Shown: piece after piece, positions 11,126 to 21,026 of the stretch
Numbering within the stretch: position 1 is the stretch's first letter
How the letters are laid out: each line of letters begins with the position of its first letter
Origin: Entoloma clypeatum
Lineage: Eukaryota > Basidiomycota > Agaricomycetes > Agaricales > Entolomataceae
Assembly (NCBI GenBank): GCA_963565915.1
Contig: OY751486.1
Span: 2,976,001-3,040,000, forward strand
Direction: 5' to 3'
Length of the DNA stretch: 64,000 bases
Notes under the pieces: model-generated
Database searches by the model: none
What the model was told of the DNA's origin: nothing
What the model saw: only the letters and a program-made list of their open reading frames with translations
Position numbers and translations under genes: made by a program

Positions 11126-14100
11126 TCAAGCCACGGATATCCCGAGCTCGTAGCGATGTTGAGTGAATTTGGGTGGAGGTAGTGCTTTGGTTAGGATATC
11201 GGCAGTCTGTTGGGGGTCCCGACAATCTTGTAAGGTTATATGTCCAAGTTCAATTTGTTGACGAATCCAGTGCCACTGAATTTCGATATGTTTGGATCGT
11301 TTATGGAATATGGGCTTTTTAGCCATTGCGATGGAGCCGTCGTTGTCGCCCAGGAGAAGGATAGGGTCTGCTGTTGGGAAGCCTAACTCTTCGTATAGAG
11401 TTTTCAGCCAGATGAGTTCTCGTCCAGCTTCTGATAATGCAACATATTCAGCTTCCGTGGATGATAGGGCAACGATAGTTTGTTTTCGAGATCCCCAGGT
11501 TATCGCGCCGCCACTATTCAAGAAGACATATCCCGAAGTTGAACGACAATCATCAGCGTTTGCATATGCAGCATCGGCATAACCATGAAATGGAGATTTT
11601 GTTGTCTCCTCCCCCTTATGGTACGTAATGCCATAGTTTTTTGTTCCAGCAAGATAACGAAGTACGCGTTTAGCTGCCGTGTAATGCGAAGCGCTTGGGT
11701 TTCCTACATATGCAGCAAGATGGTTTACTGCAAACGAAATATCGGGACGAGTAGCGGTCGCTAGGAATTGGAGGGAACCAATTATATTGGCATATGAGTT
11801 GCTGGCGTTATATGCATGTGTTTCTGGGTTAGGTTTGAGGATGATATTTGGATCAAGGGGAGTTCGGACGGGGTTCGCATCCTGCATACTGTGAGTACGT
11901 AAAATGCTTTCGATGTATTGTTTTTGAGTTAACGTTATTGTGTCGTCAGTTTGTGTAATTTCGATACCGACGATTTTGGCAGGATTCCCCATGTCCGTTA
12001 ATTCAAGAATAGATGATAATTCAAGCTTCATTTTCTTCATCAGTTCATCCGTCGTCGTAAAAATAAGTAGGTCGTCAACCCAGACAGTAATGATTTCGAG
12101 TTCGTTGTGCATCCGTCGAATGTACACGCAAGGATCAGACCACAACGGCCTGAATCCGATCGACTTTAATCGTCGGTCGAGCTCGATGTTCCACTCGCGG
12201 CCAGCTTGTTTCAAGCCATAGATAGTTTTGATGAGACGGCATATTCGGTGAGTTCCATCATCATAACCCACAGGCTGTTTCATATAGACTCATTCCTGCA
12301 GGTTACCGTTTAGGTAGGCACCTTTTATGTCCATTTGTTGGACTTTTAATCCTAATTTTGGCACGAGTGCCGCAATTGCCCTGATCGTTTCAAGGCGAAC
12401 GACAGGTGCATATGTTTCATTAAAGTCTTGCCCCAGGCGTTGGGCAAATCCTTTTGCTACTAATCTTGCCTTATATTTGATTAATTTTCCCTCTTTATTA
12501 TGCTTTTTCGTGAGTACCCATTTATTAGGTATCGGTTTGACATCCGGCGATTTATCAACAAGCTCCCAGGTCCCTTTTTCTGATAGTTGACGAAGTTCGG
12601 TGTCAATCGCTTTCTCCCATTCAGGCCATTCGGCAGAGTCGCGAGCATCTTTTAGGGACTTGGGATCATTGCCGCCGAGAGGGGTTTCTGAAAAAGCATG
12701 ATATATGATGTCGGCAGAGGTAAGGGTTATTTCGTTTGTTTCTTCTTCATCTGGGAACCTCCAGGGTTCGTTTAGCCTGTTATAATCAAGGCGCGGCTTC
12801 TTTCGAGAAATTCGGGGTTTCTCAGAAGGATCTCTGTTTCTTTTATTAGCTTCCGATGTGTCAATCGTTTGACTGTGTCCCTCGTTTTCCTCCCCCTCAG
12901 ATAAAATATCTGGAGAGAGTTCTATTTCGATACCTTCAATTGGTGGAGGGTTTTCGTCGGAGGCAGAGATGAAACGAAAGTTACGAGAGGTAAGTACTCT
13001 CCTTGTTTCGGGATCAAGATATTTTACTGAATTGGACCCATCTTCGAAACCAATGAAGATCTTTTTGGTTGAACGAGGGTCAAATTTTCCCTTCCTCTTG
13101 TTACCTTGCTGTAAAATCCACACCGGCGCGCCAAATTCACGAAGGTGTGTGACATTTGGTTTTTCGTTGGACCATTTTTCAATTGGTGTAACATTTTTTA
13201 GAGTTCGAGTATACGCCCGATTACGGATATATGCCGCATGTAGAACTGCATATTCCCAGAGGTATGGTCTGAGATTTCGAGCAGCTATCATAGCTCTCGT
13301 AAGTTCTTGCAGCGTCCGATTGTTACGTTCGGCAATGCCATTTTGAGAGGATGAATATGGCGCTGTAAGTTGGACTCCTATGCCTTCCTTCTGACACCAT
13401 TCGATTAGATCTTTAAATTCACCTCCCCCGTCAATTCGGATCTCTTCAGGGGTCATGCTATGTGTCTTTAGGTAGGTAAGGTAATCTGTGACTTTCTGCG
13501 TCACATCACTCTTTTTTGCCAGACCTTTTACAGTTGTCACATGTGTGAATTCATTGACAAGATCAAGAAAATAGTTATTTCCTTGTAGCGATGTTACGGG
13601 CATGGGGCCGACAACATCAAGATGAGTTATCTGCCCAGGTTTTGTTGCACGTCGCGGTGCATCTTTGGGAAATGGCCTAACAGTCTGTTTAGCCATAGTA
13701 CATGCCACGCAGTCCGGTTTTGGGCTTTTCAAGTCAATATCAAGACCGGTTATGAGGCCGTCGTCTACCATTTTTTGAAGGCCACTGTATCCAATATGAC
13801 CAAAACGACGGTGCCATGTCTCCCAGTCTGGCAAAGTTTTTTTCGGTCGGGCTGGTTGCTTGGAGGGTTCAAGAATTTGATATGAATCCTGTTCGAGAGT
13901 AGGCATTCGAATTTTGAAATTTAGTTTATAAAGGTTATTTTCTGTTTTATCACCCTCAATTAAACGCTGACCGTTTTTGTCAAGCATGTATAGTTTTGCA
14001 TGATCAATTTCGAGACGACCACCATGCCTGTCCCATTGACCGATGGAAAATAAGTTTTGTGGGTTATTGGGGATGTATAATACATCCGTCAATTGTAGAA

Positions 14101-15447
14101 TATGTTTTTGTCCATTTACGTCGGACTCGATTTGAACTGTTCCGCGTCCTTCAGGCAAGGTTTTACAGCCTGCCACCCCTTGAACAGTTACATTGTTAAG
14201 GGGTTCATATCAATCATAAAAACGACTGTGGTCCACGAAGGACCCATCCATTTTGTCTAACTCAGGATACCATCCTGAGCTATAACTAGATACATAGGTT
14301 TGTAATGCTTTCTCGCCATTATCATCCACTTCTTCGATGTATGCCGTGGATGTTACTTCATCTTTTCGCGGCTGTTTCTTTCCTTTGTCTTTATCATCTG
14401 CCTCACGTTTGCGTTTTTCGAGGCGGCCACGGCATCTCACCGGATCACAGCCCCAGTACCCGCACTTTACACATTTGGGTTTACCTTTAAATCAGCAATT
14501 ATCCCAAGTGTGGCCGGGAATATTACAGTAACCACAACATTTTGGATTTCCCGACTTTTTGGGACTGTTGGAAATACGGGCAGCAAGGGACATGGATGCG
14601 ACAGGTTGAGATGGTGGCAGACGAGGAAGTTGTGTGGTGGAGGTAGTGGGACGGCGCGGTATAGAGGTCATCACGGCAAAAGTGTGGTCGGCACGAGCCT
14701 GCGAAGTTCGATACTTTTCTTTGAGAAAGCCCATAAAGGCTGGCGAGGAGATGGAACGTTTGTCGTTCGGGTCTTTACTATACCCGAGATAAATGTCAGT
14801 AATGTTGTCCCAGGTAGGGGGTAGGGATGAAGCTATGATATTTTTAAACATTGTATCACTCATCGTGTCGTCCGTATCCACATTTTTAAAGGCTACGTGA
14901 ACTTCTTTTAACTTGTCCAGATGTTTCGCAATGTCATCCCCCTCGAAAGCCTTTGTTTCGAATAATCGACGTTGTATTTGGATGGCAGTATGGGGCCCCT
15001 TCGGATCGTAAACTTGTTGAAGGGCTTCCCACATGCATTTAGCTGACTTCTCGCTCTCAACGTGAAAGGACAGGTGAGACTTTTGTTTTCATGAATAAGG
15101 GTTTGTATAGAGAAGTCATTTTGCTCCCAGATTGCTTGATCTAGGGGCCGATCGCTGCCTGGTTTGAGCAGAGTCCCAGTTACATATCCGAGAACACCAA
15201 TCGACCCGAAGAGCATGTGCATAGACACGCACCAGGAGCGATAATTTTCGCCATTGAAGGGGTTCGAAACGTGAGCGAGAGAGCCGAGATTTCGGAGGTC
15301 GATTTTTGTCAAGGTGCCATCGGCCAGAGGGGTCTGCGAAATGGGAGTAAATAGTGGGGTTGGAATGTGACCTTGATTTTGTTGTGGATATGGGGCGAGA
15401 GGTTGAGCCGGAACTTGAGTAGATGAGCCAGAAGTGTTGTTATACAT
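11126..15447 (-). pseudogene. Copia-1 gag-pol polyprotein with three in-frame TGA codons and one frameshift
   Basis: From 15034 down to 11126 the minus strand is a single reading frame broken only by TGA at 14494-14492, 14212-14210 and 12292-12290. The gag start (15447) is in another frame, joined by a one-base shift near 15080. Recognisable parts, in order: gag (15447 to about 14490), a CCHC-like zinc knuckle at the first TGA, GAG-pre-integrase with HRRFGHIG, integrase (HLDVVGPM, DGGGEF, ENNRTLQELTRAM), reverse transcriptase (KARLVAKGF, then VWVDDLLIF), and RNase H (LSSTEAEYVAL, ending in SKHIEIQWHWI and ADILTKALP). All catalytic landmarks outside the breaks look intact. The stop codons are consistent with CGA to TGA changes, but no intact copy is present here to prove it. 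Programmed readthrough of three TGAs is unlikely. Confidence 0.9.
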
Positions 15448-15563
15448 GTTCCAAGTCGAAATATGGGGTTACAAGCAGAATGAAAATTTGGAGGATGAAT
15501 TAGAAAAAGAGCAAGCTATATTGTCGATACAGCCTCGTGGATTACACTGGTCAATTACAGGCC

Positions 15564-15576
15564 GGGGCCCATAACC
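15564..15576 (-). promoter_or_regulatory. Copia-1 primer-binding site (half initiator tRNA-Met type)
   Basis: Immediately inside the 5' LTR the minus strand reads GGTTATGGGCCCC. This matches the complement of the anticodon stem-loop of initiator tRNA-Met (CAU anticodon), the internal primer used by Drosophila copia, not the usual 3'-CCA end. The tRNA itself is not in the window, so pairing is from established knowledge of that tRNA. Confidence 0.7.
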
Positions 15577-15735
15577 TGTTGAGAGGTAAGGGCGAGGAAT
15601 GCGCTTAGAAGCGGACCAGTGAGGAGGTGATCTGGGGTGTGTACATATATTTGGTCATGTCTGTTTATCGACTATATGTACTGATTACCGTTTGGCTTGT
15701 CAGATGATCGTCTGCGGTACGATCATGCGTCAACA
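15577..15735 (-). repeat. Copia-1 5' LTR
   Basis: This is the 159-bp partner of 10960-11118. It should carry the element's promoter. The next five bases (ATAGG) are the target duplication. Confidence 0.93.
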
Positions 15736-15740
15736 ATAGG

Positions 15741-15960
15741 GATAACATTCTGCACAAGATCTGTTTGTTTATTCTTTTTTTGTTCAAAGTTTGATTGCAT
15801 GTGTGCTCGATGAATACACACTGATCAAAGTCTTTATGTTTTCTCCATGTTCTCGCCACGTACACAAAGTGTTGAAGTTCCACCTGGGCGCTAGCCACAG
15901 GTGTACTGAGCAACACGGCTACAGTGGAAGTACTCTACGATACCGCTATAGTCACTTACA
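15741..15960. other. Spacer between Copia-1 and Copia-2
   Basis: No gene is recognised. It may be part of the Copia-2 LTR flank or older repeat sequence; the border is not defined because only one Copia-2 LTR is visible. Confidence 0.4.
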
Positions 15961-16176
15961 TGGTTTGGAGGGGGGGTAAGGCTGGTGAGAGCGGTTGAGG
16001 CTGGTGAGAGCGATGGAGCTGGTTAAGAGTCAAGAGACAACTTGTTGGTATTGACAGTTTCCTGGTCTTATATACCGTACTACTGTTTGTACCAACCAAA
16101 CAAGTATGTAATGAAGATATGTAAAGGTCACGTGATGTAATCTAATCTAATCTACGTGATGGGAAAAGTTTCAACA
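15961..16176 (-). repeat. Copia-2 3' LTR (lower border estimated)
   Basis: The minus strand begins TGTTGAAACTTTTCCC directly after the polypurine tract. It includes a TATA-like TATATAAGACC and a short internal near-repeat around 15980-16025 (reads CTCTCACCAGCC on the minus strand). The CA at 15961-15962 is a plausible end. Confidence 0.55.
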
Positions 16177-16252
16177 CCCCCCCATATTTAGTACATACTT
16201 CTAAATACATCTTACTTTTTCCCACATATATATATAGGTACTTTTGTTTCGC

Positions 16253-19200
16253 CTAGTTCTTTATTAGTCCAAAGTACGGGATAAACTTGGAAAAAAGGAT
16301 TTTCCCCAGATTCTTAGTCAAAAGGTCTGCAGGGTTATTCACTCCTTCGATGAATTCGACCGTAATAATTCCTTCGGAGACTTTTTCTCTGACGAAGTGG
16401 AATCGCACGTCAATGTGCTTGGATCGCTTCTCAGTTACAGGGTTGGATGCGATAAAGACGGAGCCGTTGTTATCTCCGTAGATCGGTACTGATCCGATCT
16501 GCATTCCAAGTTCGGCAAGCATGCTTCTCAGCCATGTTGCTGCGCGACTGCAATCTGATAGCGCCATGTACTCTGCTTCTGTAGAAGAGAGGGCGATGGT
16601 CTTTTGCGCCGATGATACCCATGTTATCGCTCCAGACGCCAGTGATATGAAGAAGCCGGTGGTAGACCTCCTCGTGTTCTCATCTGACGCCCAGTCGGAG
16701 TCTGTGAATGCATAGATCCCTTTCCCTGAGTCCCCATCATACATTATTGCGTAATTTTTTGTTGCCTTTAAATATCTGCAAATATCCCTAGCCACCTCTA
16801 AATGGCGTTTTGTGGGATTTGCGGAAAATTGGGACATTTTGATTACAGCAAAGCAGATGTCAGGCCTCGTTCCAATCATCAGATATAGGAGTGATCCGAT
16901 GACGGATTGGTACTTGGATCGGAGTTCCGCATTGGGTTCATCTTCGGACGCCATGGGTTTGTAGCCCGTAGGGAGTGGGGTATGGGTGGCGTTAGATTCG
17001 CTCATCCCCATGCGTGCCAGAATTTTCTCAAGGTAAGGTACTTGATCAATGAAGATCTTCTTCCCACGTTGCCTTATTTGGATTGAGAGAAATTCCTTTG
17101 GTTCCCCATCGGGCACTAGGTGACCTAGGTCCCTGCATTCCCATGTTGTCATGAAGGCCTTCTTCTTTTCTAGCGTATATTCCTGGTTTGTGCCGAGAAA
17201 AGCAGAGTCGTCGACATAGATGACGGCAATTACAATTTCCCCGTTGGTACTCTTGTGAATGAACACTCCCGCATCGGAGTGAAGCCGGACAAAGCCGAGC
17301 TTTTTCATGGAGGAATCAAGTTCCCTCCACCAGGCTAATGCGGCCTGCTTAAGTCCATATAGAGCTTTGAATAGTTGGTACACGAGGTGTTCTTTCCCTT
17401 TTACTATGTAGCCCTCAGGCTGTCGCATGTAAATGACTTCACGGAGCGTTCCATAGAGGAAGGCTGATGAGACGTCCAAAAGAGTCATGAACCACCCTTC
17501 AAGGGCTGTCAATGCCAGTATTAATCGGACGGTTTCATATCTTACGACTGGTGAGAAGATCTGATCAAAGTCGATCCCTTCTACCTGTGAGAAGCCTTTT
17601 GCGACGAGGCGCGCTTTCAGACGCCCGTCGGACTTTTCGTTGTAAACCCATTTGTTCCTTAGAGCTTTCCTCCCTGCAGGCAGGGGTACTAGCTCCGTGA
17701 TCACCCCGCGGCGTTTGAGCATGTCTAGCTCTTTACGTTCAGCCGCATACCAGTCTTCTTTATTTGGAAGAGGGTATATGTCTTTATGGGACATTTCAAC
17801 GATGCCAACTTGGACTGATATTGCCTCCATCAGGAGGTCATTCATCCATGCCGTTTGACCGCCCAATCTCCGTCTTCGATCTAATTTTTCAAGATCAGAC
17901 GCTGGAGTGTCTTCCCCATAGATGCTTCCTGGCATCTTCCGAACTCGTCGTTCCCTGATCGGTCGATCTGGTACTTGCTCGGGTTCCGGAGTGGGTACTC
18001 GCGGTTCGTCATCAGGCTCACTGGCAGGCAGTTCGTTGTCTGATTCAGGTTGATCCTGTTCAATGGGAACTGGGATATGAGGTGTTTCGTTGTGACTATC
18101 ATCATCATTGCTGCCGGGAATGAGATCCTCAAACTCATCAGCCGGCTCTGGGTTTTCCATTTCTGGGTGGTTTTCTGGCAACGGGTCAATGTGGCATCTA
18201 GGGTACTTGCTTTCATCAAAGATAGCTTTCCCGCCCATGAAAATCGTGTTGGTCTCGGGATCCATGAAGCGGTATCCTTTGACCCCTGGTTTCGATCCGA
18301 GATAAATCATCAATCGGGATCTTGATTCCAGGGAGTTCCTACGTTTCTCCTTTGGGATATATACATATGCCTGACATCCAAATACCCTGACACTAGACAT
18401 GTCGGGGATCTCATTGGTCACCCTGAAGTAAGGGGTATTCCATTCAAGACGCTGCATGGGGGTTCTGTTGTAGAGAAATGCTGCGTGTTCCAAACAGAAT
18501 TCCCACCACATGGGCGGTAAGCATGCATCAAAGCGCAATGCCTGAGATTTTTCCCATAGTGTTCGATTGATCCTTTCTGCTCTACCATTCTGCTGGTGCT
18601 GATATGGGAGCGTGACATCGATCAGAATTCCATGATCGGCAAGTACATCCTTGTATTCGTCAAATTCTCCACCTCCATCAACCCGCCACTTTTTAGGGGT
18701 AGCGGCAAATTGATTCTGGATCATCGCAAGGAATTGTTTCAGCGCCGTGATGGCACCTGACTTCTTCCTAAGCAAGACGACCCAGACATGGGATGAAAAA
18801 TCGTCCAAAAAGGTAAGGAAATATTTGTACTTATGGTACGATGCCGTGGATATCTGCTTCAAATCCGAATGGATCAAATCAAAGGGTTTGACAGCCCTTG
18901 TCATCGAGTTAGGATAAGATTGATTTGGCATTTTCCCTTTTAGACACCCCGTGCAGCTTTCCTGTGATTTCTCACGTACTAACGTTTTGGGTACTCCTTT
19001 GGTACTAGTGGGAATCTTATTGAGCACTTGGTCATTTGGGTGGCCAAGGCGTTTATGCCAGGTTTCGACAGTGATTTCGCTAGAGATCGCGTGGATTTGG
19101 TCATAGCGTATTTCAGTGTCTAACCAATAAATGGTTTGTCCGAGAATGTGAGGTGAGAACTGTATTTTGTTCTGTCCTTTGGAGATGTTGATTTCTCCAC

Positions 19201-19891
19201 GCATTCCGTCTACTTTGTAACCGTGATTAAGGAAGACGCCTAGGGACAATAGGCGTGTGTCCATGTCCGGAATGTAGAATACAGGTCGGAGAAGGTGGGT
19301 TTTTACTTCCCCATTTAGGGTATGCCGTACTGGAACGGCCCCAACTCCGAGAATTTCCAGTTTCTTTCCCTTTTCAGCTGTTTGGACAAATCGCTTAGCC
19401 TTAAGAGGCCTGTAGTACGCGAAGTCCTTGAACTCATGGGTAAAGTGTAACGAAGCACCGGAGTCTAAGATCCATTGTGCACGTTCTTTCTCCTTACAGT
19501 GTGTACATGACGCAAAGTGCTTTGTATATTTTTTATATAGATCGTTGTCAATATGATCCATACATTCTGCACTAGTACTAGCTAATATTTTACACGTCTG
19601 CAAGGAGGTGTTATTAGCTTTCCTTAATTGGTCAGATTCAGGAGAGGAAGATGACGAACCGTCAAGTTCAATGAGCCCATCTTCGAATTGGTCCGGCCCC
19701 ATCCGCTCGCTTTGATGGTCTATGTCCATCATCCTAAGGGTTTGGTCCAGCGGCGGAGTAACTCGACGCTGCTTGGACGGTCTTTCGTCTTCTTCTGGGA
19801 TAATCGTATCCAGAATGCGAAGGTTTGACCCTGAGGGGCGGGCACCAATGCCGCGCGCGAGTTTGCGAACATGGTCGTTTTTCTTCCACAC
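16253..19891 (-). CDS. Copia-2 pol polyprotein, intact 1212-codon frame
   Basis: A Ty1/copia pol: aspartic protease (WILDSGASLHFTHEF near residue 140), GAG-pre-integrase (WHKRLGHPNDQVL), integrase core (HSDLKQIST, DGGGEF, QNGRAERINRTLWE), reverse transcriptase (KARLVAKGFSQVEGIDF, with the catalytic IYVDDSAFLG), and RNase H (TDSDWASDENTRRSTTG, LSSTEAEYMALSDC, KHIDVRFHFVREKV). No stop interrupts it, so this copy could still supply enzyme if gag is present in the gap. The first residues continue a gag-side basic and acidic linker (PSGSNL, SSSSSPESD), so the true start may be upstream in the unsequenced part. It copies the element's RNA into DNA and integrates it. Confidence 0.93.
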   Translation of the reverse strand: MWKKNDHVRKLARGIGARPSGSNLRILDTIIPEEDERPSKQRRVTPPLDQTLRMMDIDHQSERMGPDQFEDGLIELDGSSSSSPESDQLRKANNTSLQTCKILASTSAECMDHIDNDLYKKYTKHFASCTHCKEKERAQWILDSGASLHFTHEFKDFAYYRPLKAKRFVQTAEKGKKLEILGVGAVPVRHTLNGEVKTHLLRPVFYIPDMDTRLLSLGVFLNHGYKVDGMRGEINISKGQNKIQFSPHILGQTIYWLDTEIRYDQIHAISSEITVETWHKRLGHPNDQVLNKIPTSTKGVPKTLVREKSQESCTGCLKGKMPNQSYPNSMTRAVKPFDLIHSDLKQISTASYHKYKYFLTFLDDFSSHVWVVLLRKKSGAITALKQFLAMIQNQFAATPKKWRVDGGGEFDEYKDVLADHGILIDVTLPYQHQQNGRAERINRTLWEKSQALRFDACLPPMWWEFCLEHAAFLYNRTPMQRLEWNTPYFRVTNEIPDMSSVRVFGCQAYVYIPKEKRRNSLESRSRLMIYLGSKPGVKGYRFMDPETNTIFMGGKAIFDESKYPRCHIDPLPENHPEMENPEPADEFEDLIPGSNDDDSHNETPHIPVPIEQDQPESDNELPASEPDDEPRVPTPEPEQVPDRPIRERRVRKMPGSIYGEDTPASDLEKLDRRRRLGGQTAWMNDLLMEAISVQVGIVEMSHKDIYPLPNKEDWYAAERKELDMLKRRGVITELVPLPAGRKALRNKWVYNEKSDGRLKARLVAKGFSQVEGIDFDQIFSPVVRYETVRLILALTALEGWFMTLLDVSSAFLYGTLREVIYMRQPEGYIVKGKEHLVYQLFKALYGLKQAALAWWRELDSSMKKLGFVRLHSDAGVFIHKSTNGEIVIAVIYVDDSAFLGTNQEYTLEKKKAFMTTWECRDLGHLVPDGEPKEFLSIQIRQRGKKIFIDQVPYLEKILARMGMSESNATHTPLPTGYKPMASEDEPNAELRSKYQSVIGSLLYLMIGTRPDICFAVIKMSQFSANPTKRHLEVARDICRYLKATKNYAIMYDGDSGKGIYAFTDSDWASDENTRRSTTGFFISLASGAITWVSSAQKTIALSSTEAEYMALSDCSRAATWLRSMLAELGMQIGSVPIYGDNNGSVFIASNPVTEKRSKHIDVRFHFVREKVSEGIITVEFIEGVNNPADLLTKNLGKILFSKFIPYFGLIKN

Positions 19892-19933
19892 AGACGGCTT
19901 GCCCGAAGGAAGCCCGGTGTACTGGGATGGAGG

Positions 19934-20133
19934 NNNNNNNNNNNNNNNNNNNNNNNNNNNNNNNNNNNNNNNNNNNNNNNNNNNNNNNNNNNNNNNNNNN
20001 NNNNNNNNNNNNNNNNNNNNNNNNNNNNNNNNNNNNNNNNNNNNNNNNNNNNNNNNNNNNNNNNNNNNNNNNNNNNNNNNNNNNNNNNNNNNNNNNNNNN
20101 NNNNNNNNNNNNNNNNNNNNNNNNNNNNNNNNN
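19934..20133. other. Assembly gap, 200 N
   Basis: A run of exactly 200 N inside or at the end of Copia-2; the true length is unknown. Confidence 0.99.
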
Positions 20134-20921
20134 CCTACCTCACTCATTTCCCTTCGATATATCGCCACCAAGGCTGGCACAGCCGACGCTTGGAGACCTA
20201 TTAGTATATAGGAGTATGCCTAGACACTTTCCCTGATAGTCTGTCTCGCTTTATGACCTGATAGACAACCCAGGTGTGTGTGTCTGATTTTTTGCTGTTT
20301 CATTATCTTCCACCCATGCCGGGACACATATGATGCCTTGTATGGACCTCAATATAACCTAGTACTAACATACAGGTGTCCCATAAGGGATAGGGCCCAT
20401 GTTACATGGCATGGGGGGATGTGCTCCTCCTCCTCCCTTGCTTGATTCGCTTTTTCCCACCTAAATACACCTGTATCCCCGTTACAATTTGATATATATT
20501 CATGAGTTATATAATACTACACATAGGATAAACTACTGAGTCATATATCTAAGTATATACCTATAAAGAAAATGAGGAGGGGATAGGAATGCTATATTAG
20601 TGTATAAAAAGCGAAATGTATCTAATAAAACTGCTCCCTATCATTAATTGACTTACCTGAGTGTGGGGGTATTGTTTTATAGGCATATAGTGGGATGGGG
20701 GAGCCGGGGGGAAGGTCCTGGTGTGGAGGGAGGCGGGATTTGATGAGGGAAAGGGGCGTGGGAGTGCATCGGGACGTCGTTCGGACGTGCTGGACGACGT
20801 TGATGGGCAGCCATCAATGATTGATGGCTGGTTGGCAGAGGTACGGACGGGGGGATTCGGCTTATACGATGAAAATGTGACAACGTGACTCTGACTAATA
20901 TAGGACCCCAGGGGCTTTTAC
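20134..20921. other. No gene recognised
   Basis: Low-complexity, partly AT-rich sequence (20450-20650) and G-rich sequence (20690-20760). No copia gag or matching LTR was found here. Short open frames only. Confidence 0.5.
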
Positions 20922-21026
20922 GAGACCTGACCCTACTGGGCAAACAACAGACCTGACCCTACTGGGCAAAAACAACAGACCTGACCCCACTGGGCAAAAA
21001 ACACAGACCTGACCCTACTCGGCAAC
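20922..21026. repeat. Tandem repeat, four units of 26-28 bp
   Basis: The core AGACCTGACCCTACTGGGCA recurs at about 20923, 20949, 20977 and 21005, separated by A-rich spacers that grow from AACA to AAAAAACA. Differences are single bases. It is not a CRISPR array: spacers are tiny and this is a eukaryote. Confidence 0.85.

Larger units (their letters stand above)
10960..15735 (-). mobile_element. Copia-1: full-length Ty1/copia LTR retrotransposon, coding frame broken
   Basis: Two 159-bp LTRs (10960-11118 and 15577-15735) differ at one base and begin and end with TG and CA. The element is flanked by the 5-bp duplication ATAGG (10955-10959 and 15736-15740). Gag, protease, integrase, reverse transcriptase and RNase H follow in the copia order on the minus strand. 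The near-identical LTRs indicate a recent insertion, yet the coding frame has three TGA codons and one frameshift, so this copy is unlikely to be autonomous. Confidence 0.95.
15961..19933 (-). mobile_element. Copia-2: Ty1/copia retrotransposon cut by an assembly gap
   Basis: One LTR (about 15961-16176), a polypurine tract (minus strand ATATGGGGGGG, 16177-16187) and an intact pol frame are visible. The gag, primer site and 5' LTR should lie in or beyond the gap at 19934. No copia gag is seen right of the gap. It is a different family from Copia-1: LTR, leader and protein differ clearly. The lower border of the LTR is my estimate, as the partner LTR is missing. Confidence 0.8.

Noticed and set aside
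20922..21026. CRISPR-like array
   Set aside because: Spacers are a few A-rich bases and the genome is fungal; a simple tandem repeat.
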